Shown: piece by piece, positions 29,634 through 41,322 of the stretch | Numbering within the stretch: the first letter of the stretch is position 1 | How the letters are laid out: the number at the start of each line of letters is the position of its first letter | Assembly: GCA_029204045.2 (NCBI GenBank) | Contig: CM055077.1 | Coordinates: forward strand, 7,021,221 to 7,085,220 | Length of the DNA stretch: 64,000 nucleotides | Direction of reading: 5' to 3' | Source of the DNA: Tillandsia leiboldiana | Lineage: Eukaryota; Streptophyta; Magnoliopsida; Poales; Bromeliaceae | The notes under the pieces: generated by a model | Seen by the model: only the letters and a program-made list of their open reading frames with translations | Told to the model about the DNA's origin: nothing | The model's database searches: none | Translations under genes and position numbers: made by a program

Positions 29634-31199
29634 TCAGACTTTGTTTCGTTCAAACTGATGGAGCTCTTCCTGCATTGCTTCAATCCAGTAGTCATCCTGA
29701 AGAGCTTCATCGACATTCTTTGGTTCGATCATGGAAACGTAACAAGCGAATCCACAAACCAACTGCCTCCGAGTTCTGACTCCTTCTTGTGGGTCTCCAA
29801 TAATGTTTGATTCAGGATGATCCTTGGAGATGCGTAACGTTTGAGGTAATGGAGTACTCGGAGATACATGAGATGATTCCTGCACATCAGATAAACTTGA
29901 AGAACCATTAGATGCATCATTAATATTGGAAGTATTATCATGAGAAGATGCATTTACAGGAGTATCATCATCAAGAGAGATATCAGGGGTAGATTTATCA
30001 GATACAAAGTGGAAAGCTTCATCTACTTTAACATTTATGGATTCTACAATCATTTTAGATACCAAGTTAAATACCCGATATGCTCTACTATTTGTAGAAT
30101 AACCCAAGAAAATCCCTTCGTCACTTCGAGAGTCAAACTTTCCAAGATTTTCGCGGTCACATAAAATGTAACACCGACTCCCAAAGATACGAAAATATTT
30201 GATGTTTGGTTTTCTACAGAACCATAGTTCATATGGTGTATTTAAAGTCCCCGGGCGCAAATAAACTCGATTAATAACATAGATTGCAGTGTTCACAGCT
30301 TCAGCCCAAAAATATAGCGGTAAATTCCGGCTGTGAAGCATAACACGTGCCATCTCTTGAACAACCCTGTTTTTGCGCTCGACTACACCATTCTGTTGAG
30401 GTGTATAGGGTGCTGAGAATTCATGTTTAATGCCATTGGAAGTGCAAAAATTAATGAATTTAGAATTTATGAATTCTCCACCTCTATCACTTCTAACACG
30501 AATGATCTTTTCATTCTTTTCAATCATAATACGAAGGCAAATCTCGTGAAAAGAATCAAAAGTATCTGCTTTCTCTTTCAAAAATGCTACCCATGAGTAT
30601 CTAGAGAAATCATCAACCAATTAGAAAATATACCATTTACCTCCCAAGGATGGTTGACGTGTCGGCCCCATTAAATCCATATGCAATAATTCCAAGGGCC
30701 GTTTGGTACCAACGTGGTTCAAGTTCTTGTGTGCAGTCCTGGATTGTTTTCCCTTTTGACAACCACCACACACAATGTTTTGTTTAAGTGAAAGTTTTGG
30801 AACCCCCTTGACCACGTCTTTGTTTGAAATTCTAGCAAGTTCCTTAAAATTTATGTGACCTAGCCTTTCATGCCAAAGTGTTTCATTATTCAAAGAGGCT
30901 AAGTTACAATTTTCAGAAATTTTATTGGGAACAACATAACAATTGTTTTCATATCTAACCCCCTTTAAAAAGAAAACATGGTCCTTATCAGTTACAACAC
31001 ATTCAACAGATGAAAAATTAACTGAATAACCATTGTCGCAAAGTTGACTAATACTTATGAGGTTAGTCTTAAGGCCATCAACAAATAACACATTATTCAG
31101 AATCGGGCCATCTGGAATAGCTACTGTTCATTTTCCAACAATTTTGGAAGACTGACCGTCTCCGAAAACTACAAGTCCTCCGGAGATTTTCTCAAAATT
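29634..31199 (-). pseudogene. pol: Copia B integrase region, with nonsense mutations
   Basis: Integrase inserts element DNA into the genome. The zinc-binding HHCC part is at 30621-31091 (LWHERLGHINFKEL and CGGCQKGKQ). The catalytic core follows at 29634-30620, with first Asp in HMDLMGP, second in VRSDRGGEF and Glu in QQNGVVERKNR; then the C-terminal GKFDSRSDEGIFLGYSTNSRAYRVFN. Stops break it at about 31124 (before TVAIPDGP) and 30618-30620 (before LVDDFSRYSW), and a further one lies at its 3' edge near 29631. The acidic tail (DDDTPVNASSHDNTSN) is typical of Sirevirus linkers. Confidence 0.9.
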
Positions 31200-33156
31200 T
31201 TAAAAGCAGTTTTTGTCACCGGTCATGTGGCGGGAACAACCGCTATCCAGATACCAAGACGAATTATCATATGCATGCAAGGAAATATTTGTAACAAGAC
31301 AAGGGAAGATTTCACCTTTGCGTACCCAAACCTTTCGATTCTTGGTGTACGTCGGAAATGATTGTGAAGTTGATACCTTTGGTGAAAGCGTCTTGTTTGA
31401 TCCATCGCTTTTCCTTGAAGTCGTCGTCGTCTTGTTTGATGAACTACCGAGGCTCTTTTCCTTCGAATAATTTGCATTTGATTTCCGAGGAATCACCCTT
31501 TTGGTAGTCATTGCAAGAAGTGCTTGATTAGATCTTTTGGCTCCCATCTTGCAATTTCTCCTTATGTGCCCTGCAGAACCACAACGAAAACATACCTTGG
31601 TGCTTGACGATTCCGAAGAGGGGGAAGTAGGTTTGTTGTCATTGTTTGTCGTCAATTCCGGTGTCGGAGGAGGAGATACCGACTGGGGCACAAAGACTGT
31701 CCCAACCGAACTAAAATTGTCTTTAGTTCGATTGTATCCGAGGCCGAACTTGTTTGATTGACCAAGACCAAGAAGCTTATCCAACTTACTCATTCCTGAT
31801 GAAAATCGATGTAAGTCATCATTGAGTTGGAGAATGGTCTCTGTCATTTCCAATTTTTCCTGTCGAGCCTCGCCGTTGAGCTTCAAGAAGTAATTCGCTT
31901 TGTTCACCATATCTACATAATTCTTCTCGAATTGCTCATCGGACTCTTGAAGTGAAGCATTTGCTTTTATCAGATTATCCCTTTCCACTTCAAGATCGGT
32001 CGAGAGAGAAGTTACCCTTTTTACTTCTTCTTCGAGATCCTGTAATCTCCCTCTCAACCCCTTATTTTGCTTAGCCAGTTTCTTTGAATCCCTCAAAAGT
32101 CTGTGGTAGGCTAGAGCAAAATCTTCACCTTCAGAATTATCCGATTCATCATCCGTTGCATTCTTTTCAACAGTGGAGTTGGACAATGACTCGGATGTAC
32201 TTGCCATTAAGCACATGAAGGGTGAAGATGTGGACGCATGGAACGCCGTTGCGTTATCTTCTTCATCACTTGACGATGACTCATTTGACGATGAGGTGTC
32301 ATCCCAAGTGACGGCTTGCATCGCCTTCTTCTTGGACGGATTCTTATTTGGACATTCCGTTGAGATATGGCCGTATCCTCGGCACATGAATCATTGGACT
32401 TGTCCTTCTGTGCTTTTCTTATCCTTAGAAAAACTTTCTTGCTTTCTTGATTTTTGACTTGAAAAACCTTTGCCTTTCTCCCACTTTCCGGAGGATGAAG
32501 TTTTACTTGAATTACCCCTTCGGAAGTTTCGGCAAAAATTTCTTGTCAAGAGAGCAAGGTGCTTCTCAAAGTACTCCATAGATAGGTTCTCGTCATCGCC
32601 TGAGGAGGATGAATCCGCGTCTTCTTCTTTTGTTGTTTTCAAAGCATAACCTGAAGACTTAGAAGAGGAGGCCTTTCCCGAAGAATAGTTAGTAGGAAAT
32701 GTCATTTCATATGTTTGTAAAGAACCAACTAATTCTTCTACACGGATTTCGTCCGGGTGTTTAATAGTTTCAATGGCTGTAACCTTGGAACGAAATCTTT
32801 CAGAAAGAGTTCTTAATATTTTTCTTACAACTTTAAATTCTGGAATCTTCTCTCCCAAGTTAGAACATGAGTTTACGATATCTTACAATCGTGTGTAATA
32901 GTCAGTGAACGATTCATTTTCTGCCATGAAAATAGAGTCAAACTTGCTCGTAAGCATTTGCAGTTTCTGAATCTTCACAAGGTTTGATGGTGTGAACATC
33001 AACAATAACTTCAGTTGGATTTGACCATCCTAACTCGATTGATTGCCACACCCGTTCGTCGATGGAAATTAAAAAGGCTTTCATCCGTACTTTCCAGTAC
33101 GCATAATTTGTTCCATCGAAGAACGGAGGTCTGTTGATGTTTCCACCTTCAACCAT
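31200..33156 (-). pseudogene. gag: Copia B gag-protease, deleted and frameshifted
   Basis: gag starts at 33156 (MVEGGNINRPPFFDGTNYAY). After about 60 codons 167 bp are missing relative to element A, with the junction at 32980-32985 between AGGTT repeats; the deletion shifts the frame. The rest reads in segments: capsid block (32391-32858), zinc knuckle 1 with its first Cys changed to a TGA (about 32388), Ser/Asp-rich linker, a long coiled coil (about 31850-32110, LQDLEEEVKRVTSLSTDLEV), zinc knuckle 2 (CFRCGSAGHIRRNC, about 31570), then the aspartic protease start WYLDSGCSRHMTG near 31230. A TAA ends the segment at about 31199. The two-knuckle, coiled-coil gag is typical of Sireviruses. Confidence 0.9.
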
Positions 33157-33175
33157 TGTTTACAACCCTATTCCC

Positions 33176-33187
33176 GCTCTGATACCA
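33176..33187 (-). other. Primer binding site (initiator tRNA-Met), Copia B
   Basis: Minus-strand TGGTATCAGAGC, two bases from the 5' LTR end at 33190. Confidence 0.92.
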
Positions 33188-33189
33188 CT

Positions 33190-33743
33190 TGTTGGGTTAT
33201 GTATAATTGGATCTAAATAGGGGAAAAAATACCTAGAGGGGGGAGAATAGGTGTAAACAATAAACACTCAAAAATCTTTGCGATATAAAACCCAATGCGG
33301 AAAAATAAATAACACGCAGAGATTTTTACGTGGAAAACTCCAAACCGGAGTAAAAAACCACGGGACCGATAACATGGTGAAATCCACTAGAATTATAACA
33401 CGTACAAAGGTGATATACCGTACTCACAGACGACTCTACCTTTTTCCATACGCTCCTAGTTGATCTTCTCCGCTCGCTCCGCAACGCTTCTCGAATCCAC
33501 GATCTGCGTCCAACGCCGAATCCACGACGTCCAACGTCGACTCCACGACGTTTGACCGAATCCACGATCTTTACCCAGTGGCACGCTTCGAATCCACGAA
33601 CGTACCTCGCTCCGAATCCACGAGAGCGGTTGCACCTTGAATCCACAAGGCCACGCGAGTCCACGCGCCGATTTGGGATAAATCGTTGTTTTTTTGGGTG
33701 GTGATGATCCGCCGAATACTTAGATTAGAAATAGATCGGAAAT
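33190..33743 (-). repeat. 5' LTR of Copia B, R/U5 part
   Basis: Matches 23684-24234 of the 3' LTR. It stops at GAAAT (33739-33743), the target duplication of nested element C. The rest of the LTR resumes at 53055. Confidence 0.92.
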
Positions 33744-36700
33744 TGTAGAATACCGGGACTTCGGTTAGTGCGCCGACCTCGCAAGATGGCGTGGAGCGGG
33801 AAAATTGCTTGGGGCGAGTTCCAATTGAGTTTACAGATGAGTTCGGGTTGAGTCTGATCTACGCGGAAGCCCCAGCAGGAAACGGAGTTTTCCGGGCATT
33901 GTGCGCCGATAGAGGACTAGTCTCGGGAAAGCCTCGACTTCTCAGTGGAGTGCAGAAATATATGGGAATACTTGGAACAGGTATACTTTCAGATTACAGC
34001 GGGGTTCGGGAGGTTCCGGACTGACGCGGAGGGCCCGAAGGCAAAAAGTGAGTTGAAACTGGCAAATTTGGAGCCGGTTTTTGGATTGAGCACACCGACT
34101 CCATAGTTGAGCTTTTTGAGAGGGAAAAACTGTGGACACGTGTAATTTCAGATTACAGCGGGGTTCGGGAGGTTCCGGACTGACGCGGAGGGCCCGAAGG
34201 CAAAAAGTGAGTTAGAGTTGGCTAAAAAAAGATTAATTAATAAATTTAATTAATTAGTACTTTAGCCTGTGAAGAAAGAAAGCAAGAAAAGAGAAGATGG
34301 AATCAATGTGGTAGAAGATGGAATCAATGTGGTTTTTCTTTTAAGTGGGATTAGATATTTTAGCTTGAGGATTTATTTAACCTTGCTACAGCTGCCATCC
34401 ACTTAATTTTAATTAAGTATGCCACATCATCTTCTTCCTTGTCTCCTGCAAACAGAGGAAATTAAGTGGAAGCAGAGGATGAAGAAAAGGAGGGAAAAGA
34501 AGAGAAAGAAGATGATAGGAAGGAAGAAGATGAAGAAAAGAAAGATGGAAAGGAGAGTTATGATTGCGGGATTGTGTTGGGTGGACCCCTGCGTGAAGCC
34601 GAGGAGGAGCGAGCGGAACGCGGCACGCTTCGAGTTCATTGAGGTAACCTGCTGTTTTTTTTTTAGAGAGGGAGTTTGAGCTCAGTTTTAGAAAGAGAGA
34701 GAGAGGGAGCTTGGCCTTGCGTGGTGGACTGGTTGTCCACTGTTGGTGGGGCTGCAGGAGGTGGAGTGGTGGCCGCTCGGTTGCGGACTGTTGCTGCGCG
34801 CGCGCAACAGCAGGGGGCGCGCGCAGCGCACTGTGGGTGCGCGTCGCGCAGCGCGCGGGCGCGCTGCGGGTGCGCGGGCGCGCGGCAGCGGCTGTGCGCT
34901 GCGGGCTGCGGCTGCGCTGCTAGCACGCCTAGCGGGCCGGGGCTGCCGCGCGGCAGGCCAGGCGCCGCGCGGCAGGCCCTGGCGCAGCGAGGCAGCGGCG
35001 GCATGCTGCAGCGCAGTGCGGCAGCGGCCGGGCGGCTTGCTGCGACGTGTGCGCGGGAAATTTTCCGCGTGGCGAGCGCGGGGTTTTCGTGGTTGGGCCG
35101 GGTTTTCGCCGGTGACCGCAGGTGTTGGCCGCTTTTCTTTACTGACCTTGGTTTTTCCCGGTTTTGATGTAGCAGCACTGTGCGCGCGGCGAGCTCGGTG
35201 CCGCGCAAGCAGTCTGAGCCGTCGGTGGCCGGCGCGTGGAGCACCATCTGAATGCGGAGCCCGGATCAGTGCGCAGTGATGAAGATGATGATTATGTTAA
35301 TGTTGGCGATGATGGTGATGAAGATGATGATGATGATGAGGATCCTTTTGTGAAGCTGTGAGCTTTGTGTGGGTTATATGTTAATTTTTTAATGGAATTA
35401 ATTATGCACATTGATACAGTGTAAGGGTGGAATTAAGAGGTTGAGCCTGTAACTTTAGTTTTAATGTGCAATTAGATCTTAAGTGGAGTTTGTATTTATG
35501 TGTAGACTTGAGGTCGGGGAGGACTTGATGTGGGCTGTTACCTGATGCTGAAGTATGTGTGAGTGCTATGGATTTAAGTGTGGTGTAGTCTGAGCAAATT
35601 GGGCTTGGATCTATGTATTAAAGGATTTATGTGAGAAATGTGTATGTGAGCTGTGGACTTTACTCATCAATATGCATTGGAGCTTTTGAGGGTTGTATGG
35701 ACTTATGTAGTTAGTGTTTAAGGGGGTATGTAATTAAATTGTGCTGATACTTAGTGTTGTATGGTGTTGGTGCTTTGGGAAGCTGTAACTCATGGCGGAC
35801 TTGTTGTTTGTAGTGAGCTAGCTGTCGGTGGATTGTAGTGTAGTTGAGCCCTTGTTTGCACTGTATTTTGGCCGAGGAGTGAGCCGAATTGCACGCAGAA
35901 TTTTGTGAAGACTCGAGGGTAATTATTGAGCTTCCGGGGATTTTTTTTCGGCAGATTCGCGGCAGCGAGCGATTCGACGCTTCACCGACTTCAGCGATTG
36001 CCTGCGGAAAGCGTTCCAGGTGGGTTGGAATTTCTCCAAAATGTATGGAATGCCCCTTAATGCTCCTGAATGTAATTTGATCATGTGTACCATGCTATTT
36101 TCACTGTTTTTACATCTGATAGTTGCCTGGAAATTTTTGGAAAATTATTTAGAACCCCAGATTATTTTTAGTATATTCCTGTTACCATATGACACTAGGC
36201 TGCATGTTCTGTGGGCATTATTTTTGCACCCTGATCGTTTTAAAAATCGAGAAAGCTCGTTTTAAGGAAAAACATCATTTTCAAAGGTAGTTTTTAAATT
36301 ATGAGTTCGCCTGAGGTATGGCATTGATTCGGGGTGCATTAGACCTCGTGCCTAGGGGCCGAGGGGTCTCTTTTTAAGTTTTGAGATGAATTATAGTGTC
36401 ATTTGATATTGAGCTTCCTTATGGGATAGTGAAATTACTCTAGATCATGGGCCGTATTCTGATTTAGTGGTGGAGGTGGTTCTCCCACTTAGCTTCGAGG
36501 ATTTTGGGGTTCCGGCAGATCGAGTCGTGGAGGTTTCCCGACTCAGCCATGGTCGTGCATTATCAGATTTAGTCGTTGAGGATTCTCCGACATAGCTGTG
36601 AGAGTGTTTGGGCTATTCATGTTTGAGTCGAGGTTCCTTTCCGACTGAGTAGTGTTTTCGAGCTTTGAGATACCGATCTATTTGATCGTGGATTATAGCC

Positions 36701-36759
36701 TGCATGTGCCGTTATTGAGACAGTGGAGACTGATGTGATACTTGAGTTCGGTGGGGTCG
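33744..36759 (+). repeat. 5' LTR of C, left part
   Basis: First 3016 bp of the LTR, ending at GGTCG (36755-36759), the target duplication of nested D. It includes a direct repeat of about 60 bp (CAGATTACAGCGGGGTTCGG...) at 33990 and 34149, a GC-rich block at about 34780-35110 and a GAT/GATGAA microsatellite at 35279-35340. Confidence 0.92.
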
Positions 36760-39430
36760 TGTCACGCCCCGGGGGTTTATTTTAGCGGAAACGGATTACA
36801 AAAGGGTATGTATTTTTTTTTTGAAAAAACCTTCTTCCCCGGCGCGTACCCAGATCCGCCGCATATACAGGATCACTCTACAAACGGACAGAGTCTCCCC
36901 TGTATGTGCACGGCGTCGCGGTTTGTACAATGTCCAATAACGAGTAAACATTCAATCACAACAATCCCAAACGTATAACCATTCACAATATACTGAATTA
37001 ACTCACGGCCGATTAGTTTGAAAGGATAAAACCCACGGTTGTTGAAACGGCGCCCACCCGGCACCCATATTTTGAAAACCGTTTTTTGAAAGCAACATAA
37101 ACTCAGGGTTTTTGAAAACAGTGCCCACACGACACTTGGGTTTTGAAATCATAGTTTTCGCAATCCGTTCTTTCATTTGCTATTTTATTTTCCAAAGCGG
37201 CCCACAGAAATATAAAGAAAAATAGACAATCCAAATGTCACCGTACCAACGTCCACATCGACCCCACGAGGGTATCGAGAACCATCCACAGTCTACAAAT
37301 ATTAAATGGAAAGCGAAAGTAAGGAGTAAAACACTGTTCCGGTCTCCTGAGACCCAACACCTCTAGCCGTGGCCTCACCGTCGCCTAACTCTCCCCCCTG
37401 TAGGACCCTGTCGCAAAGTGGGAAGTCAGCGACTAAACAAAAAATGATAATAATAAAGCAGGTAAAGAAACATCCAACCGTAGTCTATCCGGAGCAAGCA
37501 CCCCTTCCCCCCCCCGCAAGGGAAAAGTAGAATCAAACACCTGTAAACCTGCAATACCCGATCCCGTCGGACAACTAAACCGACGAAATCGCACCGCGCC
37601 CAAGTCGGACAACTAAACCGAATGGGTCGCACCGCTCCCACGCCGGACAACTAAACCGACGGGTCGCACCGCTCACACCTTGGCGCATACATGCCCCACA
37701 ACTAAAGAGGCCCCACGCCGTCCTGTGGGTATACACGGGTCATGGACCACTTTTCCGGAAAAGCACACCCTTTGCGGTGGCCAAACCGCGGGTGCGCGTG
37801 CTGCAGCCGAGCATAGTAACCGTGAACCATATAAATATATCAATGTATGAAAAACGTATGAATTAACATATACATATCCGTGCATGATAACTAAATGAAA
37901 CAGTATATATATAAATTCACAGCATACTCCTATACATGCAAGAGAGCGACATGAAACCATATGTATATCTAATCACGAGTACCGTAAGGCCATAACGAAT
38001 AAAAGATGCCTCCCTACTAGGTTTAACCCAAGTACACTTAAGGATGACCCCGTCCACCAAGATAGAATTAAATGTTGAGATTTAGGAGTAAAGACCCACC
38101 TCTACGAGCGATGAACAAAGCGCTATCCCCCGTGTGTCCCGGTGCGCTCCCCAAAACTACAAAAGTCCACCGGGGAGAAGTCAGTGACTAAACAACATAA
38201 AACAAGGGTCAAGAACAGACATTCGGGTCCCGTCGTGGAACGGGGCTCCCGGGTTCGACGGCGGCGGCGGCGGCCGAGTCGGAACCCGAGGCGGCGGCGA
38301 GCGTGCTGCCGCGCTGGCCGCACGCGCATCAGGCTCCGTGCGGTGTGATGCCCGCACGGCTCCCTGACAGCGGCGGCGCCCAGGCCCAGGACGGGTGCCC
38401 AGGCCGCACGCACGGGCGGCCCCGCGCGGCGCCCAGGCTCCGCGCGGCGCTCAGCCCGCACGCACGGGCGACCCCGCGCGGCGCCCAGGCCCGCGCGGGT
38501 GCCAGACCCGCACGCACGGGCGACCCCGCGCGGCGCCCAGGCTCCGCGCGGGCGCCCAGCCCGCACGCACGGGCGACCCCGTGCGGCGCCCAGGCCCGCG
38601 CGGGTGCCAGACCCGCACGCACGGGCGACCCCGCGCGGCGCCCAGGCTCCGCGCGGGCGCCCAGCCCGCACGCATGGGCGACCCCGTGCGGCGCCCAGGC
38701 CCGCGCGGGTGCCAGACCCGCACGCCCGGTGCCCTAGCCCTGCGCGTAAGGGCGCTTGCGACGGCGGTGGTGCGGCCGGCCGGGGTGTGCCGCCTTCCCC
38801 CCTTCCCGTGCGACGCTCCGGAAGAAACCCTAGCTCAAAAAGAACATAAAGACAAACTCACCGAACCAATGCGCCTCCGACTCGCCGATGGAGAGGGAGG
38901 GAGAGACGAGGATTATCCCGTTCTTGCGTGCCCGGTTCCGGAGGTGTGCGGTGTTCTTCCCGTTCCTCGATTGCTCCGCCGCGGTGCCTCGCGCCGATCG
39001 GTGGGAAGAGGAGGGTTTGGGTGAGAGGAACCGTAGGAAATCTCCAAAACTAAACCCAACACATACGTATTAATATTAGCCGCCTCCGTACACGGGAACT
39101 TAACCCTAAGTCCCAAAATACAAATCAATCTCGGCGAAATGAGTTTGGGTGCGAACCAGGGTCCGGTCCGCCCCGAAGGACGTGTAAGTCGCCTGAACTG
39201 CTGCCAACTTCCGGAATTTATTCTGGGAGATTCCGGGGTCAGAATCCAGATCCGATCGCGCCGCCGAAATCCATTTCGCGAGCTTTATTGTCTAAAAATA
39301 CCCGCGAGCCCCGACAGTCTGCCCAGAGATAAAGAAAAATAATTCACCCCCGGTCCCCTTAGTCGAAAAGTGGATTTTCAAGAATTTTAAAAGAAGGTCT
39401 AGAAAGGCAAATAAAGCCGCGGTTATTACA
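36760..39430 (-). repeat. 3' LTR of D
   Basis: Minus sense starts TGTAATAACC at 39430 and ends GGGGCGTGACA at 36760. It contains the 52/53-bp minisatellite at 38405-38740. Confidence 0.95.
38405..38740. repeat. GC-rich minisatellite in D 3' LTR, 52/53-bp units
   Basis: About 6.4 units beginning CGCACGCACGGGCGACCCCG at 38405, 38457, 38509, 38562, 38614, 38667 and (truncated) 38719. Alternating 52- and 53-base units give a 105-base higher-order repeat. Because 105 is a multiple of three, long open frames appear in several frames; these are artefacts of the repeat. Confidence 0.92.
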
Positions 39431-39466
39431 CCACTCACCTCTAAAAACGAGTTTCGTCCTCGAAAC

Positions 39467-40800
39467 TCAAACCCGGGTGGTGGTGAAGAGGTCGGGGTAG
39501 CACTCCCTCATCTTAGATTCCAGCTCCCATGTTGCTTCTCGTTCTTCCTGGCTGCTCCAGAGCACCTTCACGTAGGGGATGACTCGGTTCCGCAGTGCTT
39601 TGCTTTCCCTTGCTAGGATACGCACGGGGGTTTCCTCGAAGCTTAAATCCTCCTTGAGCTCGAATGTGGAGACGTCCAACACGTGTGACGGGTCGGAAAG
39701 GTATTTCCGGAGCATGGACACGTGGAAGACGTTGTGGACCCGGTCGAGGTTAGGGGGGTAGGGCAAGGCGGTACGCCACCGGGCCTATGCGCTCCAAGAT
39801 CTCAAAAGGCCTCACAACCCGTGGGCTCAACTTGCCCTTCAGCCCGAAACGTCTGATCCCTTTGGATGGCGAGACTCGTAAGAGCACGTGTTTCCCCCAC
39901 TTGAAATTCCAAATCGCGGCGCCGTCGGTCTGCGTAGCTCTTCTGTCGGCTTTGGGCGGTCAGCAACCGCCGCCTGATGAGGCGCACCTTCTCCTCAGTC
40001 TCTTCCACCAAGTCGGGTCCCAGGAATTTCCGTTTCCCCTAAGTCGTCCCAACAGATCGGGGATCGGCAGCGTCTCCCATACAAAGCTTCGTAGGGTGCC
40101 ACCTGGATGCTGGCCTGGTAGCTATTGTTGTAGGCGAATTCCACGAGGGGTAGGTAGCGCGCCCAACCGACTCCCCAGTCAAGTATACAGGCGCGCAGCA
40201 GGTCCTGGAGGGTCTGAATTACTCGCTCCGACTGTCCGTCCGTCTGAGGGTGGAAAGCTGCGCCGAAGTGTAGCTTGGTCCCCAGGCTTGCTGTAGACTT
40301 TGCCAAAACTTCGAGACGAAGCGGGTGTCTCTATCCGAGGTGATCGATGCCGGCACTCCGTGCAGTCTCACGATCTCGCTGAGGTAGACTTGAGCCAACT
40401 GCTCTCTGGTCCAGGTTGTGTGGATGGGTAGGAAAAGAGCTGCCTTGGTTAGCCAGTCCACAATGACCCCGATCGGGTCGTGCCCCTGCTGTGAACGTGG
40501 GAACCCGGTGACGAAGTCCATAGTGATCTGATCCCACTTCCACATCGGCACCGGTAAGGGCTGAAATCTTCCTGCAGGCCGCTGATGCTCTGCCTTTATC
40601 TGCTGGCATACCAGGCAGTGAGCAACGTGTCGTGTCACATCCCCCTTCAACTTGGGCCACCAAAAGGTCTGCTTGAGGTCCCTGTACATCTTCGTGCCCC
40701 TGTCAGAAACTCCTCCTTCAATTCCGGCGAATCCGGTACACAGAACCGCCCACGGAACCGCAAGACACCGTCACTCTCACAGCCTGAAGTCATACATTCT
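39467..40800 (-). pseudogene. pol: Integrase-chromodomain remnant of D
   Basis: Gypsy integrase, reading right to left. It begins in the linker (RFCVPDSPELKEEF, about 40740); the HH half of the zinc site is deleted but CLVCQQIKAEHQ remains. The catalytic core has first Asp in TMDFVTGFPRS, second in SITSDRDTRF, and Glu in HPQTDGQSERVIQ after a frameshift near 40290. A second frameshift near 39900 separates the SYADRRRRDLEFQVG block from the C-terminal FHVSMLRKYLSDPSHVLD and the chromodomain (VKVLWSSQEEREATWE). This chromodomain form is typical of the Tekay/Del clade, whose chromodomains are thought to target chromatin. Not functional. Confidence 0.88.
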
Positions 40801-41322
40801 GAGAATGCTCAAAAGCTTAATCGGGGGCTACAGGTCAGTCGCATGGTATTTACAACTCTAAGGCTACTAATTTAGACCCAATCTGATACTCCCCACTACA
40901 GGGCAGAGTACTTCCTCAGTTCTCTCGACAGTCCGTTGCCTGCAGCCAACGTGCTTACCCAAAAGAACAGCGGAATACCAAAGGTTTGTCGCCAACAACA
41001 AGTTGGGGACGTAATTCTTATTGGAAGGTATATCACATACCTCCCAACACAATCTCAGTGCCAAAAACATAACCTTTATCAAGGATTACTACCGCCTCGT
41101 GGTCGTAACCATCACCATGACTAACACATAGGCGAGTCCACGTCGATCCACAAAATCCGTGCAAGGGTGGGGTCAATTTGCATCCGTCCCAAAACAGGGT
41201 TACCCTCGGGTCCATGGGCCATTGAATTGCGACACGGGGACACTGAAGGATCAACAACTTGCTCAACCTCTACGCAAACTGTGAGGCCAGTGCGAGAAAA
41301 GCAGTCCTCTACTGCTGTGCCA
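40801..41322. other. Spacer in D where protease-RT-RNase H should be
   Basis: About 520 bp of sequence with no RT, RNase H or protease motif in any frame. In an intact Gypsy element nearly 2.5 kb of pol would lie here. Its origin is unclear: filler DNA or eroded sequence. Confidence 0.6.

Noticed and set aside
34663..35279. Ala/Arg-rich open frames up to 197 codons, repeated at 49972-50600
   Set aside because: They lie in the GC-rich part of the two C LTRs, occur in several frames and do not resemble any protein.
38123..38737. Several overlapping long open frames on both strands, repeated at 43891-44505
   Set aside because: Produced by the 105-bp GC-rich minisatellite in the D LTRs; Arg/Pro/Ala composition, no domain, and same-length frames on both strands.
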